From positions 1 through 64,000 of the forward strand of contig NZ_CADIJV010000026.1 of assembly GCF_902859765.1 (NCBI RefSeq): a stretch of DNA of 64,000 nt, written 5' to 3'. Source of the stretch: Achromobacter pulmonis. Lineage in GTDB: Bacteria > Pseudomonadota > Gammaproteobacteria > Burkholderiales > Burkholderiaceae_B. The position numbers and the translations under genes are program-made. A model generated the notes under the pieces. The model saw only the letters and a program-made list of their open reading frames with translations. It did not search any database and was not told where the DNA came from. Within the stretch, counting starts at the first letter, position 1; each line of letters opens with the position of its first letter. Below, piece by piece: positions 24,489 through 33,517 of this stretch.

Positions 24489-26930
24489 ATGCTGCGACAC
24501 GCTCTTGCCCCGATGTTCGAACCCGGTTCGCTGGTGATCGTCTCCGATCGGCCGCTGCCGGCGGCGAATTCGCTGTCGCCCGCGCTCAAGGCCAAAACCA
24601 CCCTGGTGGCCTGCGCAAGCGGCGCCGCGCCCGACCTGCCGGATACGCTGCAGGGCCTGGCCGCGGGCGAGCGGCCCGATCTGGCCCTGGTTTGCGTCTC
24701 GCCGGCGGTGCTGCCCGAGACCCTGCGCCGGCTGTCGCCGCTGGCGCCACGCGCGGTCATTCTGCTGCCGCACGAGCTGCCCGATCCCTACCCGCGCGGC
24801 ACCCTGGCGCTGTGCCGCGCCTGGGCCGAGGAAAACCGCTGCGAACTGCTCGGGCCGCGCTCGTTCGGCGCGCAACGCCCGCATGCCGGCCTGAACCTGA
24901 GCCAGCACCCGGTGCTGGCGCGCGCCGGCCGGGTGGCGCTGCTGGCGCAGTCGCGCTCCATCATGGCCGCCGTGATGGACTGGGCCGAAGACGTGCACAT
25001 CGGCTTTTCCACTGCCGTGTCGCTGGGCGACGAGGCGGTAGTGGGCCTGTCCAAGGTGCTGGACTACCTGGCCAGCGACCCGCGCACCGACAGCATCGTG
25101 CTGTATCTGGAAGACGTCGGCCCGGCGCGCGAATTCATGAGCGCGCTGCGGGCCGCGGCCAGCGTCAAGCCGGTCATCGTGCTCAAGGCCGGGCGCGCCG
25201 ACAGCGACAGCGGCGACGCCATTTTCGATGCCGCGCTGCGGCGCGCGGGCGCGGTGCGGGTGCGCTACTTCGTGCAATTGTTCTCGGCGGTCAAGGTTCT
25301 GGGCTACACGCGCCGTCCCAAGGGCCGGCGCGTGGCGCTGATCTCCAACGGCAGCGGGCCGCCCCAGTTGGCCATGGACCTGATCGGCCCCGAAGCGGCC
25401 GTGCTGCGCGCCGAACTGGCGCCGGCCACGCAGCGCGCCCTGGCGGCGATGCTGGAGCCGGACGCGGCCAGCGCCAATCCGGTCATCACCTATGTGCCGC
25501 TGACGCCGGAACGGATCCGCGCCATGCTCGACGTGGTGCTGGACGACGCCGGCGTGGACGGCGTATTGGTGCTGCTGGCGCCCGACGCCCTGGCCGACTT
25601 GCCCGCAGTGGCGCGCGAGCTGGCGCTGATCGCGCCCAAGGCTCGCAAGCCCGTGGTCACCTGCTTCATGGGCGATGCCGGCATGCGGCCGCTGCGGCGC
25701 ATGCTGGACGATGCCGGCACGTCGGCCTTTCGCACGCCGGAGTCGGCGGCCGACGCCTTCGGCGTGCTGGCGACGCACCACTACAACCAGCAACTGCTGC
25801 TGCAGACCCAGCCTCCCGAACCCGCCACCCATGTGCCCGACCTGGCCGCCGCGCGCGACATCCTGGCGCGGGTGCGGGCCGATTGCCGGCGCGAACTGAC
25901 CACCTCCGAAATCCGCTCGCTGCTGTCCCTGTTCTATGTGCCGCTGCGCGATATGCCGCTGGACGTGGCCGCGGCCGAGCCGGAATCCCGGCCCATGGCG
26001 ATCCGGGTACGGCGCGACCCGCAGTTCGGGCCGGTCATCCGTTTCGGCGCCGGCGGGCCGGACGCGGAGCTGTCGCCATCCGATCGGGGAATCGATCTGC
26101 CGCCGCTCAACGGCTTCCTGGCGCGCCAGATGATCGAGCGCAGCCGGCTGTGGCGCCGGGTGCTGGCGCCGCGCGTCGGCCACCTGGCCGCCGAGGCGCT
26201 GCAGCAGGCGCTGGTGCTGGTGTCGGAAATGGTGTCCGAACTGCCCGACATCGAGACCCTGGATATCGACCCGCTCTACGCCGGCGAGACCCATCTGCGC
26301 GCCGGCGGCCTGCGCCTGACGCTGGCCGAAAAGCCGGGCTGCGAAGCGCCGCAGACCGCCGGCTATCCGCACATGGCGATCCATCCGTACCCGGCGCGCC
26401 TGGTGCAGGTGCGCCGTTTCGCCGATGGCATCCCCTGGGTGCTGCGGCCGATCCGTCCCGAGGACGGCCAGCCGCTGCAGGATTTCATCCGCGGCCTGTC
26501 GGAGCGTTCGCGCTACATGCGCTTCGTATCGATGATGCGCGAGCTGACCCCGCGCATGGTGTCGCGCTATACCCAGGTGGACTATCACCGCGAACTGGCG
26601 CTGGTGGCCGCCACCCAGGTGCCCAATCCCGCCAATCGCGGCCATCCGCACGAGGTGCTGGTGGGCTTCGCCCACTACCTGCGCAACCCGGATGGGCGTG
26701 GCGCCGAATACGCGCTGGTGATCGGCGACGACTGGCAGCGGCGCGGCCTGGGCCGCCAGCTGATGACGGCGCTGATCGACGCGGCGCGCGAGCAGGGGCT
26801 GGAATACATCGACGGCCTGGTGCTGTCGACCAACCGGCCGATGCTGGCGCTGATGACCAGCCTGGGCTTCACCAACGATCCGGACCCGGAAGACCCGACC
26901 ATGCGCCGGGTCTGGCTCAACCTGGCCTGA
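24489..26930 (+). CDS. PatZ-like GNAT acyltransferase with degenerate acyl-CoA ligase domain
   Basis: An 813-residue protein with an N-terminal domain related to NDP-forming acyl-CoA synthetases and a C-terminal GNAT domain (AEYALVIGDDW and RRGLGRQLMTALI, the acetyl-CoA loop). In active ligases the segment after KAGR carries the phosphohistidine loop SHTGALAG; here it is shortened to KAGRADSDSGDAIFD (residues 233-247), so the histidine is absent. This resembles PatZ/Pat protein lysine acetyltransferases, whose ligase part is regulatory. Likely role: acetylating lysines of metabolic enzymes such as Acs. The start at 24489 is chosen by homology pattern; no clear Shine-Dalgarno is visible. Confidence 0.8.
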   Translation: MLRHALAPMFEPGSLVIVSDRPLPAANSLSPALKAKTTLVACASGAAPDLPDTLQGLAAGERPDLALVCVSPAVLPETLRRLSPLAPRAVILLPHELPDPYPRGTLALCRAWAEENRCELLGPRSFGAQRPHAGLNLSQHPVLARAGRVALLAQSRSIMAAVMDWAEDVHIGFSTAVSLGDEAVVGLSKVLDYLASDPRTDSIVLYLEDVGPAREFMSALRAAASVKPVIVLKAGRADSDSGDAIFDAALRRAGAVRVRYFVQLFSAVKVLGYTRRPKGRRVALISNGSGPPQLAMDLIGPEAAVLRAELAPATQRALAAMLEPDAASANPVITYVPLTPERIRAMLDVVLDDAGVDGVLVLLAPDALADLPAVARELALIAPKARKPVVTCFMGDAGMRPLRRMLDDAGTSAFRTPESAADAFGVLATHHYNQQLLLQTQPPEPATHVPDLAAARDILARVRADCRRELTTSEIRSLLSLFYVPLRDMPLDVAAAEPESRPMAIRVRRDPQFGPVIRFGAGGPDAELSPSDRGIDLPPLNGFLARQMIERSRLWRRVLAPRVGHLAAEALQQALVLVSEMVSELPDIETLDIDPLYAGETHLRAGGLRLTLAEKPGCEAPQTAGYPHMAIHPYPARLVQVRRFADGIPWVLRPIRPEDGQPLQDFIRGLSERSRYMRFVSMMRELTPRMVSRYTQVDYHRELALVAATQVPNPANRGHPHEVLVGFAHYLRNPDGRGAEYALVIGDDWQRRGLGRQLMTALIDAAREQGLEYIDGLVLSTNRPMLALMTSLGFTNDPDPEDPTMRRVWLNLA

Positions 26931-26951
26931 GCCGGCGCCGCGGCGGATGTG

Positions 26952-27644
26952 TCAGGCCGTCCTGCGGGCGGCCTGCGCCGGCCGCAGGCGCGTCGCCACT
27001 TCGTCCACCGACAGCACGTCGCCGAAGAACAGCAGCCAGCCGTGCAGCGCGTGCTCATGTTCGGCCGGTGTCACCGCGGCCAGCGCATCGTCCACCATGA
27101 TGGTGCGGAAGTCGCGCATCATGGCGTCGCGCGCGGTCGATTCGCAGCAGACGTTGGTGACCGTGCCGGCGATCAGCAGCGTATCCACGCCCCGTCCGCG
27201 CAGCAGCGGCTCCAGTTCCGACGAGCCCGTCGCCATGGCGCTGTAGAAGCGCTTGACCACGCGCAGATCGCTGTCGGCCGGCCGCAGTTCGGGATGCAGG
27301 GCGAAGCCCGGCGAGTCGCGGCGCAGGGTTTCCAGGCGCCGCGCGCTGCGCTCGGGTGTCAGCATCACGCCATGGTGGTGCGACCAGAAGGCGTCGGCGT
27401 TGTCGGAGGCGGTCTGCACCCACACCACCGTGCCGCCGGCCGCGCGCACCGCCTCGCACAGGCGGTTGACTGGCGCGATGATGCCGCGCGCCGCGGCGCA
27501 TTCGCCTTGGTAGCCGGGAAGCGTGAAGTACTGCTGCATGTCGATTACCACCACCGCGGTGCGGGCGCCGGGCAGGGTGTCATAGGGATGCAGGCAGCCC
27601 TGGCGGGCGATGACGCGGTCCTGGACCCATTGCGGGATCTGCAT
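26952..27644 (-). CDS. isochorismatase-family cysteine hydrolase (RutB-like)
   Basis: A 230-residue hydrolase with the full catalytic triad Asp35 (VVIDMQQ), Lys131 (RVVKRFYSA) and Cys166 (GTVTNVCCEST). A cis-peptide-type GTVTN segment precedes the cysteine. Family members hydrolyse N-carbamoyl or ureido compounds, nicotinamide or isochorismate. It is the last gene of an operon with an NMT1/SsuA-type ABC importer (9-base spacing to the permease), which suggests it degrades the imported nitrogen compound. A C-N hydrolase acting on a pyrimidine or hydantoin breakdown product is one possibility. Confidence 0.88.
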   Translation of the reverse strand: MQIPQWVQDRVIARQGCLHPYDTLPGARTAVVVIDMQQYFTLPGYQGECAAARGIIAPVNRLCEAVRAAGGTVVWVQTASDNADAFWSHHHGVMLTPERSARRLETLRRDSPGFALHPELRPADSDLRVVKRFYSAMATGSSELEPLLRGRGVDTLLIAGTVTNVCCESTARDAMMRDFRTIMVDDALAAVTPAEHEHALHGWLLFFGDVLSVDEVATRLRPAQAARRTA

Positions 27645-27653
27645 AGCGGTTCC

Positions 27654-28490
27654 TTATCCGTAGCGCCGCGCCACGGCGGCTTCGATGCGATACACCACCA
27701 GATACATCGCGCTGGAGATCAGCGCCAGCATGGTGATGGCGGTCATGACGATGTTCAGCTTGAAGACCTGGCTGCCGTTCATGATGAGAAAGCCCAGGCC
27801 CGAGTCGGCCGACTGGAATTCACCGACGATGACCCCCACCAGCGCCAGGCCGATGTTCATCTTCACGGCGGCAATCAGCGTCGGCACGCTGCCCGGCAGC
27901 ACCACCTTGGTCAGCACCTGCCAGCGGCTGGCGCCGAAGGTGCGCGCCAGCTTGACCTTGTTCAGGTCAATGGCGCGAAAGCCGGCATACACCACCATGA
28001 TGGTCACGAACACCGCGATCGCCACGGCCATGCCGTAGACCGCGTAATCCGACCCCAGCCACAGGTAGAAAATCGGCACGAAGGCGATCTTGGGCATCGC
28101 GTTGGCCACCACCAGGAATGGGTCCAGCACCTTGTAGAGGAAGTCCGACCACCACAGCGCGGCGGCGACGATGATGCCGATCACCATGCTCAGGGTGAAG
28201 CCCACCAGCGTGGCCCACAGCGTGGTGGCGATGTGATGCGCCAGGTTGCCCTGGTTCCACAGTTCCAGGAAGGTCGGCCACAGCGCGCTCGGATAGCTGG
28301 TCAGCAGCGGATTGAGGATGTGCATGCGCGGCAGGATTTCCCAGGCGCACAGGAACACCACCAGCAGCAGCGCCTGGGCGACGCGGATGTGGCGGCGGCG
28401 GGCGCGGTCGCGCCGCAGATAGTCCAGGTACTTCTGGCTGGGCGCGGGCACGGCGCGCAGCGGCACGGTATTGGCGACAGGTGCGTTCAC
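27654..28490 (-). CDS. ABC transporter permease (SsuC/TauC type)
   Basis: A 278-residue inner-membrane permease with about six membrane segments. The cytoplasmic ATPase-coupling EAA loop is ARTFGASRWQVLTKVVLPGSVP. It starts with GTG at 28490, three bases after the stop of the ATPase gene. It forms an importer with the neighbouring ATPase and substrate-binding protein. Members of this family import sulfonates, taurine, nitrate or pyrimidine precursors; the substrate cannot be read here. Confidence 0.92.
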   Translation of the reverse strand: MNAPVANTVPLRAVPAPSQKYLDYLRRDRARRRHIRVAQALLLVVFLCAWEILPRMHILNPLLTSYPSALWPTFLELWNQGNLAHHIATTLWATLVGFTLSMVIGIIVAAALWWSDFLYKVLDPFLVVANAMPKIAFVPIFYLWLGSDYAVYGMAVAIAVFVTIMVVYAGFRAIDLNKVKLARTFGASRWQVLTKVVLPGSVPTLIAAVKMNIGLALVGVIVGEFQSADSGLGFLIMNGSQVFKLNIVMTAITMLALISSAMYLVVYRIEAAVARRYG

Positions 28491-28493
28491 GGC

Positions 28494-29306
28494 TCAACCC
28501 TCCACATGGACATCCAGCTCGTCCCAGAGCTGTTTGAAATAGGCATTGAATTCCGGCCGGGAGCGGGCCTGGAACGGGGTCGGCCGCGCGCCTTCCCCGT
28601 AGTGGATGCGATACTGGCTTTTCAGGCGGCCGGGCCGGCGCGACAGCACGATGACGCGGTCGGTCATGGCGATGGCTTCGCCGATGTCGTGCGTTACCAG
28701 CACCACGGTCTTGCCCTCGCGCCGCAGGATATCGACCACCTCGTCGGAGATCGCCAGCCGGGTCTGCGAATCGAGCGCCGAGAACGGCTCGTCCAGCAGG
28801 ATCACATCGGGCTCGGTGACCAGCGTGCGCGCCAGCGCCGCGCGCTGGCGCATACCGCCCGACAGCTGGCGCGGCGTGTGCGACAGGAATGCGCCCAGCC
28901 CGCATTTTTCCAACAGGTGCACCGCGCGCGCCTCGCTGCGCGCGTCGCGCCGGCCCTGGATCTCGGCGCCCAGCATGACGTTTTCCAGGATGCTGCGCCA
29001 CTCGAACAGATAGTCCTGCTGCAGCATGTAGCCGATACGCGGATTCGGTTCGGTGACCGCCTGGCCATCGATCATCACGGCGCCTGACGTGGGGGTGATC
29101 AGCCCCGCGATCAGCGACAGCAATGTGCTCTTGCCACAGCCGCTCTGGCCGATCAGGCTGACGAATTCGCCTGGCGCCAGCGTGAACGACACCTTGGACA
29201 GGGCTTCGGTCTCGCCTTCCGGCGTGAAATAGCTCAGGCAGACATCGCGCAGCTCGATCTTGGCGGTGGCCGCGTCCGGCTTCAGGTTATGGACGACGGC
29301 GTTCAT
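28494..29306 (-). CDS. ABC transporter ATP-binding protein (SsuB/TauB type)
   Basis: A 270-residue ATPase. Walker A is [10 protein letters not shown], the signature motif is LSGGMRQR, Walker B is [12 protein letters not shown], and the switch histidine is in VTHDIGEA. The ATG at 29306 overlaps the stop of the substrate-binding protein gene by four bases, so translation is probably coupled. It powers the permease encoded immediately downstream. Confidence 0.95.
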   Translation of the reverse strand: MNAVVHNLKPDAATAKIELRDVCLSYFTPEGETEALSKVSFTLAPGEFVSLIGQSGCGKSTLLSLIAGLITPTSGAVMIDGQAVTEPNPRIGYMLQQDYLFEWRSILENVMLGAEIQGRRDARSEARAVHLLEKCGLGAFLSHTPRQLSGGMRQRAALARTLVTEPDVILLDEPFSALDSQTRLAISDEVVDILRREGKTVVLVTHDIGEAIAMTDRVIVLSRRPGRLKSQYRIHYGEGARPTPFQARSRPEFNAYFKQLWDELDVHVEG

Positions 29307-30322
29307 TGCGGCACCTTCCTGGCGAAGTCCGCCACCACCACGTCCTCGTACTTGACGCGGGCGCTGTCCTTCATGACCGCGCTGGCCACCAGCATGTCCT
29401 GCAGCCGGTTCATGGCGTCGGCCGTCACCAGCGGCGACGTCTTCCAGATCCGGTACCGCTTGTAGCGCTCGATGGCCTCGGTCACCGCGGCCGCGTCCAT
29501 GCCGGGGAAATAGGCCATGATCTGCGGCGCCAGCGTGGCCGCCGGCGTGTCCTGCACGTACTTTTCGGCGCGTGCCACCACGTTGGTCCAGGCCTGGATG
29601 ACCTTGGGATTGTCGTGGATGTATTTGTCGGTGGCGGTGAATACTGTGTAGTCCACCTGGCCGACTTCGTGGCCGACCGAGGCCACGATATATCCCTTGC
29701 CGTTGCGCACCAGCTCGCCGGCCTCGGGCTCCAGGAATATGCCGTAGTCGCCCTGGCCGGCCATCCAGGCGCCGGCGCGCGCCGGGATGCCGATATTGTT
29801 GAGCAGCTTGACGTCCTTTTGCGGGTCCAGGCCGTGCTTGCGCAGCGCCGTTTCCAAGAACACGACCGGGTTCGAGCCGGGGCGAAAGCCGATCACTGCC
29901 TTGCCCTTGAGCATGTTCCAGTCGAATTTCTCGACCGGCTTGCGCGCCAGCAGGAAAAAGCCGTCCGTGGCGGTCAGGCCGGCGAAGATCTTCGGCTTGA
30001 CCGGCGATTCGCTGTTCTGCACGTAGATCGAGGCCTCGGGGCCGATCAGCACGATGTCGGCGCTGCCCGAGAGCAGGGCGGTCATGCCCTTGTCCGTGCC
30101 TTGCGAGGTTTTCATGGATACGTCCAGCCCGGCGTCCTTGAAGTAGCCCTGCGACAGGGCGACATACTTGGGCACATAGAGGATGGAGCGCACCACTTCT
30201 TCGTAGCGCACTTTGACGGGGGGATTCAGGGCCTGGCCATGGCTGGCGAGAGGGGCGAACGCGGCGCTGAGCGTAGCGAGCAGCGCAACGGCTGCCCGGC
30301 GGGGCGATGACAAGGATTTCAC
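29303..30322 (-). CDS. ABC transporter substrate-binding protein (NMT1/SsuA-like)
   Basis: A 339-residue periplasmic receptor with a signal peptide ending around SHGQA. The N-terminal VPKYVALSQGYFKDAGLDV and the TALLSGSADIVLIGPEA segment are typical of the NMT1/SsuA/ThiY fold. It starts with GTG at 30322, with AGGAG eight bases upstream; the long upstream extension of the frame is not coding. It is the first gene of the importer-hydrolase operon. The NMT1-type fold plus a cysteine hydrolase suggests a nitrogen-containing heterocycle or ureido substrate, but this is inference. Confidence 0.92.
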   Translation of the reverse strand: MKSLSSPRRAAVALLATLSAAFAPLASHGQALNPPVKVRYEEVVRSILYVPKYVALSQGYFKDAGLDVSMKTSQGTDKGMTALLSGSADIVLIGPEASIYVQNSESPVKPKIFAGLTATDGFFLLARKPVEKFDWNMLKGKAVIGFRPGSNPVVFLETALRKHGLDPQKDVKLLNNIGIPARAGAWMAGQGDYGIFLEPEAGELVRNGKGYIVASVGHEVGQVDYTVFTATDKYIHDNPKVIQAWTNVVARAEKYVQDTPAATLAPQIMAYFPGMDAAAVTEAIERYKRYRIWKTSPLVTADAMNRLQDMLVASAVMKDSARVKYEDVVVADFARKVPQ

Positions 30323-30623
30323 GGGACTTTCTCCTGCGTCTATATGCCTCGCCGGACCCGGCGCGACACGGCCAAATGGGGATGGAGCGACTGCAACAAC
30401 AGGGAAGCCCGAACTTGGGTGGCCCGGGCCGATACGGCTTGGATCGAATACTATATTCAATACAAACAGGCCACAAGACTTTTGGGGATTGGTGTTTTCT
30501 CTATGAGCGAGCGCCGTCCTGCCTCGGAGAACCCGAAGCTGGGATACCACTTGGTATACAAAAAGGGGGAATCAGCCCGTCAAGCGGCGTGACGGGCGGG
30601 CAGGGCGGAGGGCGCTGCCGGTT
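30323..30623. promoter_or_regulatory. upstream region of the importer operon with palindromic sites
   Basis: A 301-base gap with no supported gene. It contains GAATA-CTA-TATTC at 30446-30458 in an AT-rich stretch. It also contains ATACCA-CT-TGGTAT at 30544-30557, overlapping TTGGTATACAAA (30551-30562). The latter resembles GntR-type operators (GTATAC core). Both are candidates for controlling the minus-strand operon. Confidence 0.45.
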
Positions 30624-31313
30624 TCAGGCCAGTACCTGCTGCAGGAAGCGCGAGATATCGGCCACTTCCTCGGCGCAGACCGAGTGCGGCATGGGGTAGG
30701 TGTGCCAGCGCACGTCATAGCCCAGGCGTTCCAGTTCGGCCCGCGAGGCCTCGGCGCGCGGCAGCGCTACCACTGGGTCGTACAGGCCGTGAGCCAGAAA
30801 GATCGGCGTGCGCTGGTTGGCTGGCGCGCGCTCGGCCTCGGCGCTGTCCAGTAGCGGCAGGTAGCCCGACAGGCCCATCATGCCGGCCAGCTTGTCCTGC
30901 AGGCGCAAGCCCGTGTGCAGCGTCATGGCGCAGCCTTGCGAGAAGCCCGCCAGCACGATGTTCGCGGTCGGGATGCCGCGCGCATTCTCGCGCGCGATCA
31001 ACTTGTGGATCGCCGCTTCCGAGGCGCGGATGCCCTTGGCGTCTTCCACCCGCACCAGGTCCATCACCAGGATGTCGTACCAGGAACGCATCGCCATGCC
31101 ATTGTTGATGGTGACGGGCTGCACCGGGGCGTTGGGAAACACGAAACGCACGCCGAGGTCGGCCGGCAGGTCCAGTTCCGGCACGATCGGCGCGAAGTCG
31201 TTGCCGTCGGCGCCCAGGCCGTGCAGCCAGATCACGGCGTGCGTGGGATTCGAGGCGGTTTCGATCTCGATGCAATCGAGCAGGTCGGTCGGGGCGTTCA
31301 TGGACGGCGGCAT
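30624..31313 (-). CDS. carboxylesterase/phospholipase family hydrolase
   Basis: A 229-residue alpha/beta hydrolase of the Abhydrolase_2 (acyl-protein thioesterase-like) family. Motifs are VIWLHGLGADGNDF (oxyanion loop), GFSQG (nucleophile Ser), HGLYDPVV (Asp) and PMPHSV (His). Its start overlaps the darP stop as TGATG, suggesting coupling; the in-frame ATG at 31301 is an alternative. The substrate is probably a short-chain ester. Confidence 0.9.
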   Translation of the reverse strand: MPPSMNAPTDLLDCIEIETASNPTHAVIWLHGLGADGNDFAPIVPELDLPADLGVRFVFPNAPVQPVTINNGMAMRSWYDILVMDLVRVEDAKGIRASEAAIHKLIARENARGIPTANIVLAGFSQGCAMTLHTGLRLQDKLAGMMGLSGYLPLLDSAEAERAPANQRTPIFLAHGLYDPVVALPRAEASRAELERLGYDVRWHTYPMPHSVCAEEVADISRFLQQVLA

Positions 31314-31861
31314 CAGTGGTTGAGGGTCTTGAGCGCCTGGAACAGGGCGCGGTAATGCTTCTTCTGCGGCTCCTGCCCTTGCAGCAGGGCGGCATTGGCC
31401 AGCTTTTCCTTGCGCGCGGCGCGGATCACCGAGCGCAATTGCTGCACGTCCGCCTGCGGATTGTCGTTCAGCAGCTTGGTCAGCGCCTCGTCATCGTCGA
31501 GCAGGCGGTCACGCAGGGTTTCCAGGCGATGCATGGCCGCGGTTTCCTCGCGCGAGCCGTTTTCCCAGACGTCGAGCTGGGCGCGGATCTCGTCGGCGGG
31601 GGCGTCGCGCATCAGCTTGCCCACGAAATGGGTCTGACGGCGCCGGCCTTCGCGGCTGGTGGTGCGCTGCGCCTCGCGGATCGCCTCGTAGAGACGCTCG
31701 GCCAGGGGCAGTTGCTTGAGGCGTTCGGGGGACAGTTCGATCAGTTGCTTGCCGAGATCCAGCAGCGCATGCATTTCGCGCTTGATCTGCGACTTGCTGG
31801 GACGATCGTAGCCGTTCTCGTCGTAGCCGTCGGTGGGTTCTTCTTCGATGTGGGAATTCAT
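31313..31861 (-). CDS. darP: ribosome biogenesis factor DarP (YjgA, DUF615)
   Basis: A 182-residue basic helical protein. The family pattern is [23 protein letters not shown] near the N-terminus, then [29 protein letters not shown] at the end. DarP associates with the assembling 50S subunit and helps its maturation. The start at 31861 (MNSHIEEEP) is preferred over the upstream in-frame extension. It is divergent from pmbA, a conserved arrangement. Confidence 0.93.
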   Translation of the reverse strand: MNSHIEEEPTDGYDENGYDRPSKSQIKREMHALLDLGKQLIELSPERLKQLPLAERLYEAIREAQRTTSREGRRRQTHFVGKLMRDAPADEIRAQLDVWENGSREETAAMHRLETLRDRLLDDDEALTKLLNDNPQADVQQLRSVIRAARKEKLANAALLQGQEPQKKHYRALFQALKTLNH

Positions 31862-31919
31862 GGAAAACTGCGCAATGACAGACTTGGCTATGATAACCGT
31901 CTCTGCAAATTGGACAGCA

Positions 31920-33284
31920 ATGGTCAAATCCTCCTCCTCCTTGCCGCTGGCGGCCAATCACGCGCGTTTTTCCGAACTCGTCGAGCAAACCCTGGCCTAC
32001 GCGCGCCAGATCGGCGCCTCGGACGCCGCGGCCGAAGTTTCCGAAAGCCTGGGCCTGTCGGTATCGGTGCGCAAGAACGACATCGAAACCGTCGAACAGA
32101 CCCGCGACCGCTCGCTCGACCTGACGGTCTACGCCGGCCAGAGCCGCGGCTCCGCCTCGACCTCCGACTTCTCCGAAGCCGCGCTGCGCCAGACGGTCGA
32201 AGCCGCCTGGCACATCGCCCGCCACACCGCCGCCGATCCGGCCGCCGGCCTGCCCGACGCCGACCAGTTGGCCACCGAATTCCCCGACCTCGATCTGCAC
32301 CGCGCCTGGGCGGTCTCCACCGAGGAAGCCGCCGAGCTGGCGCTGCGCGCCGAACGCGCCGCGCGCGAGGTCGATGCCCGCATCACCAATACCGACGGCG
32401 CCACGGTCGGCACCTATGAAGGCCAGTTCGTCATGGGCAACACCCGTGGCTTCCTGGGCGGCTACCCGTATTCGCGCCACAGCCTGTCGGTGGCGCCCAT
32501 CGCCGGCCGCGGCAACGGCATGCAGCGCGACTACTGGTATACCTCCGAGCGCGACCCGGCCAAGCTGGCCACGCCCGAGGCCGTCGGCCGCTACGCCGCC
32601 GAACGCACCCTGTCGCGCCTGTCGGCGCGCCGCATCCGCACCGGCAAGTTCCCGGTGCTGTTCGAGGCGCCGCTGGCGCTCGGCCTGGTCGGCGCCCTGA
32701 CGCAGGCCGCCAACGGCGGCGCGCTGTACCGCAAGGCCAGCTTCCTGCTCGATGCGCTGGGCAAGCCGATCTTCCCCGAACACATCAACCTGACCGAGGA
32801 CCCGCACATCCGCGGCGCCATGGGCAGCTCGCCGTTCGACGACGAAGGCGTGCGCACGCGCAAGCGCAACGTGGTGTCGGCCGGCGTGCTGGAAGGCTAT
32901 TTCCTGTCCTCCTACACCGCGCGCAAGCTCGGCATGCAGACCACCGGCAACGCCGGCGGCTCGCACAACCTGGTCTTCAGTTCCACGCTGACGCGCCGCG
33001 GCGACGATTTCGAAGCCATGCTCAAGAAGATGGGCACGGGCTTCCTGGTCACCGAACTGATCGGCCAGGGCGTGAACTACGTCACCGGCGACTACTCGCG
33101 CGGCGCTTTCGGCTACTGGGTCGAAAACGGCCAGATCCAGCACGCGGTGCAGGAAGTCACCATTGCAGGCAACCTGTCGGACATGTTCCGCCAGATCGTC
33201 GCGGTGGGCGCCGATACCATCTCGCGCGGCACCAAGACCACCGGCTCGATCCTGATCGAGCAGATGGCGATCGCCGGCACCTGA
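31920..33284 (+). CDS. pmbA: metalloprotease subunit PmbA (TldE)
   Basis: A 454-residue member of the TldD/PmbA family. With TldD it forms a heterodimeric zinc protease that processes small peptides such as microcin B17 and CcdA; PmbA is the non-metal-binding partner. The HExxxH motif of TldD is absent, as expected. Characteristic blocks are [34 protein letters not shown] and [13 protein letters not shown]. The start at 31920 is the best-supported ATG although the Shine-Dalgarno is weak. A terminator follows; tldD is not in the window. Confidence 0.93.
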   Translation: MVKSSSSLPLAANHARFSELVEQTLAYARQIGASDAAAEVSESLGLSVSVRKNDIETVEQTRDRSLDLTVYAGQSRGSASTSDFSEAALRQTVEAAWHIARHTAADPAAGLPDADQLATEFPDLDLHRAWAVSTEEAAELALRAERAAREVDARITNTDGATVGTYEGQFVMGNTRGFLGGYPYSRHSLSVAPIAGRGNGMQRDYWYTSERDPAKLATPEAVGRYAAERTLSRLSARRIRTGKFPVLFEAPLALGLVGALTQAANGGALYRKASFLLDALGKPIFPEHINLTEDPHIRGAMGSSPFDDEGVRTRKRNVVSAGVLEGYFLSSYTARKLGMQTTGNAGGSHNLVFSSTLTRRGDDFEAMLKKMGTGFLVTELIGQGVNYVTGDYSRGAFGYWVENGQIQHAVQEVTIAGNLSDMFRQIVAVGADTISRGTKTTGSILIEQMAIAGT

Positions 33285-33307
33285 TTGCTCCGCGCCCGCG
33301 CCATGTC

Positions 33308-33349
33308 GCCCGCCCACGCGGGGCCTTCGGCCCACGGGGCGGGCGTTTT
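33308..33349 (+). terminator. pmbA terminator
   Basis: GCCCGCCC (33308-33315) pairs with GGGCGGGC (33337-33344), followed by GTTTTC. It lies 23 bases after the pmbA stop. Confidence 0.75.
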
Positions 33350-33517
33350 CATTGGCGCGGCCGGGGCCGGTCGCGGCGCTTCGCGCCGGCCACGGCACCC
33401 AGCCCGTCTTTGCAATCCTTTATCGCTTGGGAATTCCTCTAGCCGTCAGGCCCATTTGCAACGTGTAATATCCGGCGGGTATTGCTCGAACGCGTATCGG
33501 TGTAGAGGAGCAAAGAG

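Noticed and set aside
24471-26675. Long minus-strand open frame opposite the PatZ-like gene
   Set aside because: Antisense shadow; histidine/glutamine/arginine-rich with no domain.
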